Assembly: GCF_963678635.1 (NCBI RefSeq)
Contig: NC_087070.1
Span: forward strand, 17,083,318-17,147,317
DNA: 64,000 nucleotides
Origin: Symsagittifera roscoffensis
Taxonomy: Eukaryota; Xenacoelomorpha; Acoela; Convolutidae
Direction: 5' to 3'
Part shown: piece after piece, positions 10,922 through 22,100 of the stretch
Layout of the letters: each line of letters opens with the position of its first letter
Numbering within the stretch: the first letter of the stretch is position 1
Translations under genes and position numbers: made by a program
The notes under the pieces: generated by a model
What the model was told of the DNA's origin: nothing
The model's database searches: none
The model's input: only the letters and a program-made list of their open reading frames with translations

Positions 10922-12262
10922 GCACAGTAACCGGCTATCCTTGTTAAATTTTTAATTTGGTCGAAGAGCAGGGGAATATATAATTTTCTATCAAATTTGA
11001 TGAACTGAGAATGTAGTTATTTCTAAAATACCATGCCAAAAGAATGATGTCACTTCTCCCAGAATATATACATGAGAAGTAACTTCATTCTCAGTACGTG
11101 ATAGAAGACTTCATGGCAGATATTATGATTGCGATTAGCAGACCTAACCAAATGAGAACTTGGAACTTTCCAGCCTAACAGCTTTTCTTCATTGTAAAAA
11201 AGATGATAGATCATCCTTCTTAATAAAGAGTAGATGAACTTAGTTCAGATTCTTATAAAGGTCGTGATGATTATTTTCTTTCGTTTTTTTCCAGAAAAGT
11301 TTTAAAATGCTTCAATGACTAAGAAGTTCCTTTTATACTTATTAATCCATTCATGAAAGCCTATTCATGTTTGCACTTTTTGGGTTCAATTCAATTTCAT
11401 TTGCTAAATGGCATGCCCAATTCGCTCTCCAATTTCGAATGAGGAAATGGCGCAAAAAAACGTGATCGATTTCTAATTTCGAAGTGGAATTCAATTTTCC
11501 TATTTTTTGGCGAAACATAAAATGTAAATATTGATCCAGTTTTCAAATTGAATTAATTTCATCAAAAAAGCGCCAATCAAAAACCGTTCTTGAAGTTCAA
11601 AGAGCTTTGAAGTCGAAAGTTTTTTTTTTTAAACTAAGTCCATTTTTTTTTCTGTATCATTGTGTTCATTGACTCTTCTCCAAGTGTCTGTGGGCTACGT
11701 TAGAAAATTTACCAACTCCGATGTTTTAGATTAATCCAGTTTTTTCTTCCTTTTCATTTAAAATTGTTTATCATTTAATGTTAATGCGACTATTTAGTTT
11801 ACTTTGGAATTAGCTAAAATTTCCAGTTTCACAGTGTTTTTGTTCAGTTTCTGTTTTTTCGGCTCATCTGCCCAAAAAATGTTGGCTGTTTACCGCTTCG
11901 TTAATTACACTAGCCAGAGCAAGTGTCTTGTAATGTTTGAATGCCAATTCGACACTGAAATTGGATTTCTTGGCATGCAATAATCAACTTAAACGTCATT
12001 CTAGACATATCAAGAAAAAGGTGTAAAGCTTTCGGTTGGCTCAGTTTTGGTCGTTTTTTGACAATGGTTTTCGACTGATGTGGAATATAATTTAAACAAC
12101 TATACCTACTTAAAAGTTTTCCACCATTAATATGCTTTATACGCCGCATACAGCTTCCCCGTGCAGCTAGCCCGAAAATAAATTCAATCAATTTAATTAG
12201 TTGGCGCACAATTTGAATAAGTGAAGCAATATTTTCATGCAGATTTTGTAAATTTGTACGCA
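10922..12262. other. non-coding 5' flank of the 12.3-kb gene, with a family-R copy
   Basis: About 11260-11720 is a plus-oriented family-R copy (GGTCGTGATGATTATTTTC, AACGTGATCGATTTC, TTGATCCAGTTTTC, GTTCAAAGAGCTTTG, GTCTGTGGGCTACG). The segment 10901-10945 (GGTTGGAACATT...CCGGCTATCCTTGTT) is related to 60801-60855, so it is a dispersed repeat end. The remainder up to 12262 may include 5' untranslated or intron sequence of the next gene; a minus-strand frame at 11910-12209 has no support. Confidence 0.4.
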
Positions 12263-12274
12263 GGTGACGCTGTC

Positions 12275-13849
12275 ATGAGGGTTGCCATTACTTTAAGCTC
12301 TTCTGCTGTGATCGAGTTTGCATGTGATGCCTTTGGAGTGGGATTAGCATTTGCTCCAAGTGGTGGCCCCATCCCCATCCCCAATCTAAGTGCATTGGCA
12401 CTGGCACAGATAAAAATAAAACTTGAAGATATCAAAAAGATGGTCGAAATAATCCTCTCAACTCCATTGGAGACTGCTACCATGAAAACATTGACTGCCC
12501 TTAATCTCCTGCAAAATGTTCAAATAGACCAAGCAGTACAAGCATTTAGAGGGGCGTTAGATGACGCACGGCAGGCATTAGTGTATGCTAAAAAACAGGG
12601 AAACGATCTGGAACAGATACGACAAGTGTCGACTGCCACGCGCATTATAGTTTTAGCCAAACTTTGCATTTATTCCTATGACGCAACCAGCCAAACGATC
12701 GAACCATTTTATGTCCTCGATCATAACAAACAAAGCGCTATTGCGAATGAACTTGAGCGGAACTGCAAAGAGTTTGTTGATTATCACCAAACAGTCAAAG
12801 TCGGATTTTTCAATCTGAACAAAGAAACTAAAAAGAATGAATTGGGATCAATGAAGAACTCACTACTGCAATCTGTTTATCCTTACATATCGGAAGGCAA
12901 AAAATACACGTGCTCTAATAGAAAGCTCCCACTGAGCTTTGATATAGAATACGACCCTGTATTGATACCTTACGGGGAAGAGAACGCTACTGTAGTAATC
13001 TTAGGCACTATAGATGGAAGTAAAAAAGTGAGAGAGGCGTTTTACAAAGACACAGGCGAACGTGTAGTTTGTGTCCAATCCGCGAAGCTTGGGTTATATG
13101 AAACAAAAAAATCTATAAATACTATAACAGTTACAAGAGAAACTATATCGATTGTGCCGAAATGCGTGTGGACCATGAAATTTGTGCGAACAACTGACCA
13201 AGAGCCAATTTATTTTGCTAAATACTTACAAACGACTGAGAAAAATGGCGGATGGTCAAGTCTGCCATTTTTTTTGTACAGGTCGATTAACAATGCTTGG
13301 TTCTGTTCTCCTCACGTGGGAGAAGGATATCATCCTACATGTATCTTGCGAAACCTGACTCTTCAAAACACTCAAGCTGTAACAGACACTCCTCCACTGA
13401 CTGGTTGGGAATTCTTCAATGAAGAAGAAAAGTGGATGGCGTTAGCGAACTTACGAGCTAGCACATTTATTACACTCGACAGTTTAGATAACAGCGAGTT
13501 CATTAGTAAACCCTGGGCAGCTTTGGACAGAACTAATTTCCGAGACGAAATTGTCATAACCGCATCGGCGAAAGACATTCGAAGCGATAAATATTTTAGG
13601 AATTTGTGTGGAAATGAAACCAGGTACGAACCCGTTAAGGTGAAGAAGTATCGTTTGCCTCATAAAGGACAGTTCATATACAAAACAGCTGAAGGGAAGT
13701 GGTGCATTAGTGGGAAGGCAGGAGATGAAAACCCTTCGTGTTATAATGACTCAGCTCCTCTCAGCGATTGGCCTCCTGCAACTGGATGGAAAAATAATGC
13801 TCATAAGTGTCTACCAATCGAGCTCAAGATTAAAATTAATCAAGTTTGA
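12275..13849 (+). CDS. uninterrupted 524-residue protein of unknown function
   Basis: From ATG 12275 to TGA 13847-13849 there is no interruption, and composition is much richer than the flanks, so this is a real exon or a single-exon gene. The frame is open back to 12221, but no ATG lies there; ACGCAG ending at 12262 is a possible 3' splice site just before the start. Visible parts: a moderately hydrophobic N-terminus; a helical, Ala/Leu/Ile-rich segment around residues 45-160; then a beta-like C-terminal half. Near the end are two related blocks, residues ~345-395 and ~480-515, each with aromatic-Cys (AWFCS, KWCIS), a later Cys and a P-x-TGW motif (PPLTGWEF, PPATGWK). I do not recognise the family. 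Being intronless while its neighbours are intron-rich suggests a retrogene, an expanded lineage-specific family, or a long last exon. Confidence 0.8.
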   Translation: MRVAITLSSSAVIEFACDAFGVGLAFAPSGGPIPIPNLSALALAQIKIKLEDIKKMVEIILSTPLETATMKTLTALNLLQNVQIDQAVQAFRGALDDARQALVYAKKQGNDLEQIRQVSTATRIIVLAKLCIYSYDATSQTIEPFYVLDHNKQSAIANELERNCKEFVDYHQTVKVGFFNLNKETKKNELGSMKNSLLQSVYPYISEGKKYTCSNRKLPLSFDIEYDPVLIPYGEENATVVILGTIDGSKKVREAFYKDTGERVVCVQSAKLGLYETKKSINTITVTRETISIVPKCVWTMKFVRTTDQEPIYFAKYLQTTEKNGGWSSLPFFLYRSINNAWFCSPHVGEGYHPTCILRNLTLQNTQAVTDTPPLTGWEFFNEEEKWMALANLRASTFITLDSLDNSEFISKPWAALDRTNFRDEIVITASAKDIRSDKYFRNLCGNETRYEPVKVKKYRLPHKGQFIYKTAEGKWCISGKAGDENPSCYNDSAPLSDWPPATGWKNNAHKCLPIELKIKINQV

Positions 13850-14115
13850 ACATGATCCGCTTTAGATTACACTTTTGTCCTAAGTGACCTGCGAATTCAA
13901 TATTTTGCGTATGATTTAGAGTAGATATATAATTAATATACCAAAGTTAATGGAAAAGTATGTTTTAGAGTGTTATTATATCTGTAGTTAATATTTACCA
14001 AAATTTGTTTGCATACTAACACTGATTTGAATTAGAATGGAAGAGATACTCTTTCATTGTTTTTTTTCATGATATAGTAGCTGGGTTCACTACTTGATCT
14101 CAAATGTTTTGACCA
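13850..14115 (+). other. 3' untranslated/flanking sequence of the 12.3-kb gene
   Basis: AT-rich, with no coding frame; it leads into the palindromic element that contains the first good polyadenylation signals. Confidence 0.4.
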
Positions 14116-14230
14116 TTTTGATCGACGCTTCAATTCTTTTTTTTCTTCATTTCACAATGCTGTTTCTAAACGAAATGAAACAGAATTGTGAAATGAAAAA
14201 ATAAATAAATGAAACTTCGATCAAAAGAGT
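14116..14230. mobile_element. short palindromic MITE-like element
   Basis: The outer arms are TTTTGATCGA near 14117 and its complement TCGATCAAAA near 14217. Inside, CATTTCACAATGCTGTTTC pairs with GAAACAGAATTGTGAAATG around a TAAAC/GAAAT loop. The whole ~115 bp can fold back on itself. I cannot see an unambiguous target duplication. It sits 270 bases after the stop of the 524-residue gene. Confidence 0.65.
14200..14209 (+). promoter_or_regulatory. candidate polyadenylation signal AATAAATAAA
   Basis: Overlapping AATAAA hexamers occur about 350 bases after the stop of the 524-residue gene, inside the right arm of the palindromic element. It is the first strong signal downstream of that gene; use is inferred. 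Confidence 0.4.
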
Positions 14231-16878
14231 CGACACATTGAAGTGAAAACAAAGGCTAAACTTTTTAATACAAAATTTTTTAAGTCTTGCGTGTAGTTTT
14301 TCAAGCTGTTGTGAATAGTTTATCTCTCGAAGGGTTTAGTACACTGTTCTAATGTTTGTTCTGCCTGGCAAGTTTGCATCGATATTATATGACATCATTG
14401 AAGAAGCCTGCCTATCTTTGCTCTTATTGAACTTTCAATTTTTCGTCTTATTAAGAATCATTGAACGTAGTATTCATTGACTCTTATATAGGGTGCTGAT
14501 GATTTTTTCTTTCGTTTTTTTTCCAGGAACAGTCTTAGAATTTGTTCAGGCTTAAATTCACTTTTCGCGTTTTGACATATGATTTCTTTTTACGTTCACT
14601 TCATTTACTTTATGAAAAGGAAGGCAAACTCCACAACCCAACAGCAAAAATGTTAAAGTCACGAAAACGTAATTGACTTCTAGTTTTGAATTTAATTTTC
14701 AAATTTCCCAGCGGAATAATAAATTTAACTATTGATCCAGTGGAGTTTTCAGATTTCTCAGTGGAATAATAAATTTAACTATTGATCAATTATATCGCGC
14801 TCAATTTTTAGATTTTGGGTTCAAATGATAGCTTTTTGTCTCCCTAGTTTGGAACTGACGCTTTTCGCCTTAATTCTGATTTTAATTTCGATTAAAATGA
14901 AAGCTTGTGCTTGCAATCATGTAATAAGCAGCATTGCGAAGCTTTAGATTAACACAAATAAGCTATCGAGCGTTTTGCCATATTCCGAACTCTACTTTTT
15001 TCAGCCTAACTCGCAAACAAAATCGCTCTTTTGGTGGCAGTTTTGCTTCAATGCATAGCATCGGCAACTTAATTACATCTCTTGCTGCTGGCTAGTGTTA
15101 GAGTGAATTTTCAACTGACCGTTTAGCAGATGAGGAGTCGTCAGCCGCTTATTTTTTAGGTTGGAAGTTCGATTAGGGTACATAGCAAAGTTTTAGTTTC
15201 ATATGGTGGCATGAAGTTGGATATTAAATAGCATCTGTACTTGCTTTATTGGTGGCTTGTGTTTCTTTATTTGCAAGCTTATGGCGCAGATGCGAGGAAG
15301 TGAGACTCGTAATCTCCAGGCCTTGGTTTCGATTTCGGCACAAGACAAAAGTGTTTTTATTTTTCTGGTCTTTTTTTTATGTAATGCAAGTCGTACAAAG
15401 CTTCGATGTCGCTTCATTTCGCCTCTGTGTTCTCATTTTAACTATCACCTTAAAAACATTTAAAAAAAACTTTTTTAGTTGTTCTATTGCTACGTTATCA
15501 TTTCAACTCAAAACCCTTCAGCGTGAACTGTAGACGCATATCTTGAATAGGCAAATTTAATGCTCGAAAGCATGCAAAAAACATTCAGGTATTTTAATTA
15601 AGAGAGTTCCTCATTCGAACAAAATATTAGTGCAACCAGAGAGAAATGACTACCTAAAACCCCAAAATTTTTATGTGAAAATCCGAAAAATTCGATATCT
15701 TGCCTAATTCGAACAAATTATTAAGGCGACCTGTAGTGCAACCAATCCTCTGTTTTAGTTTCCTTTTAAGAAACTTTTCTATTTAAAATAAAGGATATCC
15801 GTTTCCTCTGCAAGTAGCACAGAATGTTCCGAGCAGAGTAATTAAAATTAAAAAGCTTCAGAAAAGTTGTTGAAAATGAGAGGTCAGCTTCATATCGTTT
15901 ACGCTTGCGATAAGCAAGCGTTATTTCAATTCGTAACATGGATTTTTTCACTGAATAATTTGATTGCTTGATGCATAACAAATTCAACTTTTCCGGCATA
16001 ATTGGTGTAGAGGTAGCGACTACGACTGGGACGGCCAAAGATCTAGATTCGGTTCGGGCCAGGACCTTTTTATTTTCCGGAAAAAAAATGTCGGAAGATT
16101 ACATATCTGCTTATTTTTTATCGGCTTAGTTGCCACATCCTGGAAGTTTCTTGTTCTGTAACCAATTTTCACTGTTTTTGCAAGTATTTTTGGTTTAATC
16201 CTGTTGTTTGTAAATTTACTAGCCCATTTATTCGGCCATAATCGTTTTCTTATTTTTAGCAGCTTAGTGATCTAATTTTGCGTCTTTTGGGGGTGAAATA
16301 TAATAATCTAAAGATAAAAATCTAAGGAAAGATAAAAATCTAAGAATTTCGTAACTTTTTAGCTCAGTTTTCAGAACCTTTTTGTTTTCGGCATAACCTA
16401 AGTTTTATAGGCATAGTTGCCACTCGTCATTCGTTTTTGAATTTTTTATTCCACGTCGGTGCTTTTTTTTTGGATGTGTTTTTCGCAAATTGAATATCAA
16501 TCCAGACAAGCTTAGGAAATATATTTAAATTTGGTTTTTGACGTTTTTTCAATTTTCTTCGACACAAGTGCTTTTTATTTTTTTTTGCTATCCAGCTTGC
16601 AATACTCTGTCTGTTTGGTATCGCAAGTGAGCACCGCTTCGCCTCTGGTGTGTAAATTTTGGGTCGTTTAGTCAGTAAAACAGAAAAGTTCTCAATTCAG
16701 ATAATTCTCAATAATTCTCAATTCTGTCTCAGATAATTTTCAATTCTGAGACAACTTTCTGTACTGTAGCTAGGTACTTCAATTTTTCTGGTTGCGTATA
16801 ACTTGTTTTGTATTATACTTTGATTAAGCGCATGAAAATCTGATGTATGAAAATTGAAATTTACTTTTCAGCTACAGG
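14231..16878. other. intergenic stretch with family-R and SINE copies
   Basis: About 14480-14860 is a plus-oriented family-R copy; part of it (CAGTGGAATAATAAATTTAA and following bases) is repeated in tandem at 14702 and 14760. About 15195-15430 is a worn SINE (GTGAGACTCGTAATCTCCAGG, then TTTCGATTTCGGC, tail TTCATTTCGCCTCTGTG). At 15990-16060 a tRNA-like piece, GGTGTAGAGGTAGCGACTACG with GATTCGGTTCGGGCC, is a second candidate head. A lone SINE tail, GCACCGCTTCGCCTCTGG, lies near 16630. No gene seen. Confidence 0.45.
16871..16878. repeat. left target-site duplication of hAT element
   Basis: GCTACAGG at 16871-16878 is repeated exactly at 17677-17684 on the other side of the element. Eight bases is the duplication length of the hAT superfamily. 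Confidence 0.9.
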
Positions 16879-17676
16879 CAGGGTTGCAATGTTTAAAACA
16901 GAGCTTGTGTAAAACATGTTTTAAACACGTTTAAAACACTGGTTAAAATAACACGAATTTCAGCGTTTAAAACAACGAATCATGATTGGTCAATATTTGA
17001 ACTGTTTCTGAGCGCGTTATACAATTGAGAATCATTGGAAAATCAATTAGAATCCGAAATTTCATTCCGGTCAAATGGTTAGTAGCAATATCAGTGATTT
17101 GTAAGCCAAGTTAGAACCGTACAAATAGCGCTTATATTCCGAGACCTTTCACAGAGATTTGTCCCAATAAACATGAGTTACACCGTAATAAGGGGTCACT
17201 TTTAATTTATAAACGTTAAAAGCTGACTTGATATTACCTACAACAACTACACCTAGACTACAACTGATGCCGGAATGCAATAGTGACTACAACCGGAATG
17301 CAACAGTGAAGTCTTTAACTTTATTAGAGAGAACTTACCGGTTCTAAAAAATGAATTCCAAGAATACACAGACAAAAAAGAGTAAATTTTTTTGAACTAT
17401 CAAATAGCAATGGGAAAGATTTCGAAGGAAATTGGAGAAATCGCTTTGAAGATGGACAAACTGTCCCCCAGTTCAGCTGGTCTCGAAATAATGTTTTCGA
17501 CAATGGGCTATATCCAAGACGACCTTCGAAACTGTCTTGGCATGGAAAAACTTGAAAAACTAACTTTCATAAAACGTGTGCTGAGCAGCTAATTTTGTCA
17601 ATTATGTATGTTTTTTTTTGTTTTAAACATGTTTAAAACTTTTTTTTGTAAGAATCATGTTTTTTTTGCAACCCTG
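16879..17676 (+). mobile_element. non-autonomous hAT transposon, 798 bp
   Basis: The element starts CAGGGTTGCAA and ends TTGCAACCCTG, perfect 11-bp terminal inverted repeats, flanked by an exact 8-bp duplication GCTACAGG. Both subterminal zones are crowded with GTTTAAAAC / AAACATGTTTAAAAC words, which look like transposase-binding repeats. Internally only the last part of a transposase survives (17392-17592). Superfamily assignment rests on TIR form, duplication length and that C-terminal motif together. It lies just upstream of the MED15 first coding exon. Confidence 0.92.
17392..17592 (+). pseudogene. hAT transposase C-terminal dimerisation fragment
   Basis: The open frame ends at 17592 and carries SPSSAGLEIMFSTMGYIQ followed by RNCLGMEKLEKLTFIK, the pattern of the hAT C-terminal dimerisation region (Ser-rich turn, ERxFS-type helix, then R-x-x-L-x-x-EK-x-x-x-L). 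The RNase H-like catalytic core is absent, so it is a deletion relic. A homologous fragment (SPSSAELERLFSSMGFIQ) is present in the second element near 27597-27690. Confidence 0.85.
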
Positions 17677-17784
17677 GCTACAGGTTTTGAAATTTACCAA
17701 GCACGTTGTCTCGAAATGCACTAATTGATAATGCAGCTTTCTTTATCGTCATTAGGCTATTTTTTTGACTGTATGGCTTGATTG

Positions 17785-17800
17785 ATTTTTTTTATTTCAG
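17785..17800 (+). promoter_or_regulatory. 3' splice site 49 bases before the MED15 start codon
   Basis: ATTTTTTTTATTTCAG is a strong polypyrimidine tract plus AG, placed in the 5' leader of MED15. Either the gene has an upstream non-coding exon joined here, or this is an acceptor for a spliced leader. The sequence does not decide between them. Confidence 0.5.
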
Positions 17801-17849
17801 AGTTTGTTTTGCTTTCTTTGAGTGACTGAGAAGAACAGTTAAGTTTGAG

Positions 17850-18011
17850 ATGGATTGGAGGAACCACCCGCAGTACACGCCAAAGAGGAATGCGTACGTT
17901 AAGGGTATTGTGGACTCTTTGGGTATTTCGGAGCAGGAGGCGGCCAGGTTTGAGCAGCAGATTTGGAACAGTGCACCCTCTCTTCAGGAGTACCCCCAAA
18001 TGTTACGAGCA
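17850..18011 (+). CDS. MED15: MED15 exon 1, KIX-like domain
   Basis: It encodes residues 1-54 and ends ...LRA at GCA|GTTAGT, phase 0. The frame stays open past the donor for a few codons, but joining to exon 2 restores a Gln-rich frame. The third KIX helix would span the exon 1-2 junction (QMLRA-KLDSLKQQ). Confidence 0.8.
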
Positions 18012-19126
18012 GTTAGTATGATAATGTTGTTATTATCCTGGTGTTATCGCTAGTTATATATTTTGCTGTTAGGATTAACTTCTTATTTATCCCAGTCTTT
18101 TCTCGGCTCGTCCAAAACGTTGGTTTGTGCAAATTTAATTTCAATTCTGAGCTGCAGATTATGTTTTTAAGCTCAGTAATATGGTGGTGGTGTTTTTCAG
18201 CCAATTAGGAGCTTTCCACGGACTTTTATTGTTAAAATACTATTAAAAAGTTTTTTATTAAAAGGGAGGGAACCCAAGGTTCCTCATAGTTAGTTTTAAT
18301 AATAACAATACTTTTCGTGTCGGGGCAAAGTATTGAATGCTCTCATTGTCCCTAAGGTGTTTCGAATAATTTGTGATTAAAAATTACCTACAATTTTCAA
18401 AAAAAAACTAAACCGGCAAGAATTGTTTTTAAATTGTTTTTCGCTTCTACCTACAACCTTTTTTAGAATGAGTTTTTTGAGCCAGTTTAGCTCGCCGCCT
18501 ACGCTACTAGTTAAAATAAAAATGGTAACAAGCGCATTGCTTTGCTCGAGTTAAAAATTTTCCAACCCCTATGAAAAGTTTCCAACCCCTATGAAAAATT
18601 TTCCAACCCCTATGAAAGTCGGAACAATAATATTATATTTTTGTTAAGTGAGCTTATATTTACACCGAAGACTTTAGTCAAGGTGTTATGGTATCGTGTA
18701 ACGGGTTTTTTTTTTTAATGTTGTCTGTTGTCAAGTGTCGACAAATAACGTCCACAGTTATCAATTATCATGTGGGCTGGACTATATCGCGCTATGTCAC
18801 GTGATTGCGTATGTTTGTTTCTTTATTTGTTCATCTTTATTTATTTAATTATCTGTTCTTCTATTTATTTAATTATGTTTAGTTTGCTTATATTTATTTA
18901 TAATTTATGTATGTACATATTTATTTTTGTTTATTTTTATCACGTGTTTTGTTTATTTATTTAATTATTCTTTCTTTCATTTAGTTTTGCTTTTATTATT
19001 TCTGCGTGTGTATTTATTTAATTTATTTATTTTCATTTATTTATATTATGGGTCTGTTTGTTTGGTTATTTGTTCATATATATTTTTTCATGTCTATTTA
19101 TTTATTTGTACATTTCACTTTTGCTT

Positions 19127-19161
<35 letters not shown>

Positions 19162-22100
19162 TGTATTTATTTATTTATTTATGTATTGATTTATTTTTTT
19201 ATTGCTTATTTATTTATCAGGTGTGTTTTGTTTATTTGTTGATATTTATTTCTATATTTATTTAATTATTCTTTCTTTCATTTAGTTTTGCTTTTATTAT
19301 TTATGTATGTGTATTTATTTAATTCGTTTACTTTCATTTATTTATATTATGGGTCTGTTTGTTTGGTTATTTGTTCATGAGATATATATTTTTTCATGTT
19401 AATTTAATTATTTGTACATTTCAGTTTTGCGTTTATTTATTTATTTGTTTATTTATTTATTTATGTATGTATTTATTTATTTATGTATTGATTTATTTTT
19501 TTATTGTTTATTTATTTATCAGGTGTGTTTTGTTTATTCGTTGATATTTATTGCTATATTTATTTAATTATTTTCTTTCATTTAGTTTTGCTTTTATTTA
19601 TTATTCATGTATGTATTTATTTATTTATGTTTATTTATTTTTGGTTTGTTCGTTCATTTGTTGGTTTGTTCGTTCATTTATTTATTTATTTAGTTAGCGT
19701 CTTTGTTGTTTGATTGTGAAATTTGATGTTTTACTTCTTAGCTATGTAGTTAAAAGCAAAAAATGATTTTCAATTTATTGTTCTGTTTAGGATATTTTCA
19801 GAAAGAATTTTGGTGTATACATGTGTTCGTACGATTTTTAGCTCACAAACTGTTATTTCAGGCCCTTTGTCAATATAGTAAAATTTTGGTGTATACATGT
19901 GTTAGTACGATTTTTAGTTCTAGAAGTTATTTTATGATCTTCGTTGATATATCAAAAATTTAACCTATACATGTGTTAGTACGATTTTTAGTTCTAGAAC
20001 TGTTATTTCAGGCTCTTTCTCGATATAGCAAAATTTTGGTGTATACATGTATTAGTACGATTTTTTGTTCTAGAACTGTTATTCTTCAATTATTAGTTGT
20101 TCAAGTTGTTTGGTTTTTGCTTCAGTTTCTATGCCTTCGGTGTATTGCGCGTAGCGCCTGTGTTCAAATGATGAAACTATCCATAGTTTTAGTACCAAGC
20201 ACTTGAGAGAGCGCCATTAGAGTTTATGGCTAATCTGTTTTCAGGGGTCTCAGGGCGAGAATAGTCATCTTAGAGGAAAAAATGGTAACAGTTAATCTGA
20301 AGCAAAAGTAGCAAAAAGGTTATAGTTTTAGTTAATAATTAACATCCGTTTTTAGCAACCACTTCGTCAAATTCAAAGTATGAAGTTTAAAAACCCATAA
20401 AAATTATTTCCTGTGGAATCATTTTTTCCATAAGTTAAATTGGTGACCGAAAACTGCAAATCCGCAACGCGGTCTGTTTTCGACCATAAAACGGATCTGT
20501 AAAAATTAGTTAGTTGAAAAGAAAATATAAAATTTTATTGAAGAAAAATATGGTGAATGAAAAATTTTAATACACCTGTAAGAATGATAATGTTTTTTTT
20601 TAGAAACTAGATTCATTGAAACAGCAGCGCCAGCAGCATATTCAGAAACAACAAATGTATCAACAACAGCAGGTGGTCACTTCGCAACAGCAACAATTGA
20701 TTCGGGTGCCCATTTCGAACAATTACGTCATGAGTGCCCAACAACAGCCATCGGCCCAAATGCCTCCTCAAGGCAACCCAATGATGATTCAGCAGCAACA
20801 ACAACAACAACAGGCACGACTGGCTCTAACAGTGAATTTGAGCATGATTGTAGGGCTAGTGGATTTGTAAGAAATGGCGTAAAGCGGCGGTTTTTAAATT
20901 TTGTACACTAGCGTCAGCTTAGACTTTTATTAAGAACGTTTTTTTTCTAACCTAAGTCGCAAACATTAGTGCCACTTTTGGGGCACCGTTACAGCTTTTT
21001 GATAGCATGTGCTGTGACATTCGAATAGTAATAAGTTAACACAGTTGATGCATTTTTAATTCATCAAATGAACCAAAAAGCGCTTTGTTTCAAACAACAT
21101 CAATAATGAAAACTCGATTTCAGAAATTTTCTAACTCAATATACCTCGCAATTTTTCGAAACGCATAATTTATACATAATGTGGCTCTACGCTTTTCGAT
21201 TTCTTACATTCAAATTTAGCCTGGATGCCTTCAGTTTGGTATATTCCAAATTATTAGTTGCAACATTGTTGGTATTTGGTACCTTTTTTTGCAGAATCGC
21301 ATTGGCAGTTTATTAGCATATGTAGCTGCTTTATTTGTGACTAGTGTTTGACGGTGGTTGAGTGTGCGTGACTGAGTGGTTAGTGCGTGAGACTCAAAAT
21401 CTCGCGATTGCAGTAGGTCGCAGATCGAATCTTGGATGTAGCCAAACTTTTGCTAATTTGAAGCTCATTTCTGTTTTTATGAAAGTTTCTAGAGCTGTTT
21501 TTATTGTGTTCTGCTTAGTGTTTGCAAAGCGAAGCTTCGCCTCTGTGCCAAAATCTGTTCATGGACGAAAAAGCGATTCAATGAGATATATATATATTTT
21601 TTTAAAATTTTAGCAAATGCATTGTGTTGTTAAGTTGAAATTGAGTCTTATTTTTCACGCTCATTTGTTTTTTATCTTGAATTTTTTTCTCCAGGAAAAA
21701 GTTTAAAATTTGATGTTTTCTTTGTTTGTTCACTTCAAATTTAAAATTTGATGGTTTCTTCGTTTGTTTACTTCAAATTTGATTGGACTCTAAAGTTTTG
21801 AAGTTGGGTTTTTAAAGAATTTCCATTTAGATTGATAAATTTTCTCACTGATTTTTTTTTACACTTGCGATCTTTTTTTTTCTAACCTTACTCAAATGCA
21901 AATAAAAGTATTCATTAAATGTGTTCACTTATTTGAAAATTTCACTGTAGCTTTGGAAATTGCATAGCATCTGTTCTCTGTTTTAATTGTGGCTAGTGTT
22001 CGGTGACCTTTAAGTTGTCGTGGTTAGTGTGTGAGACTCTTAATCTCTAGGTCGCATGTTCGAATCTTAGAGGTAGCCGAATTTTTTTTCTACTAATTCG

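Larger units (their letters stand above)
18012..20603 (+). other. MED15 intron 1, filled with tandem repeats
   Basis: It contains a three-fold TTTCCAACCCCTATGAAA run (18555-18618), a long ATTT-derived block (18820-19690) and a 75-bp minisatellite (19808-20100). No additional exon is visible. Confidence 0.6.

Noticed and set aside
11910-12209. 99-residue minus-strand frame before the 524-residue gene
   Set aside because: No family resemblance and no splice or start support; it lies in the probable leader or promoter of the plus-strand gene.
18770-19713. Chain of Phe/Ile/Leu/Tyr-rich plus-strand frames resembling membrane proteins
   Set aside because: They are direct products of ATTT repeats in several frames at once.
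20613-20810. Leu-rich minus-strand frame
   Set aside because: It is the complement of the CAG/CAA-rich MED15 exon 2.
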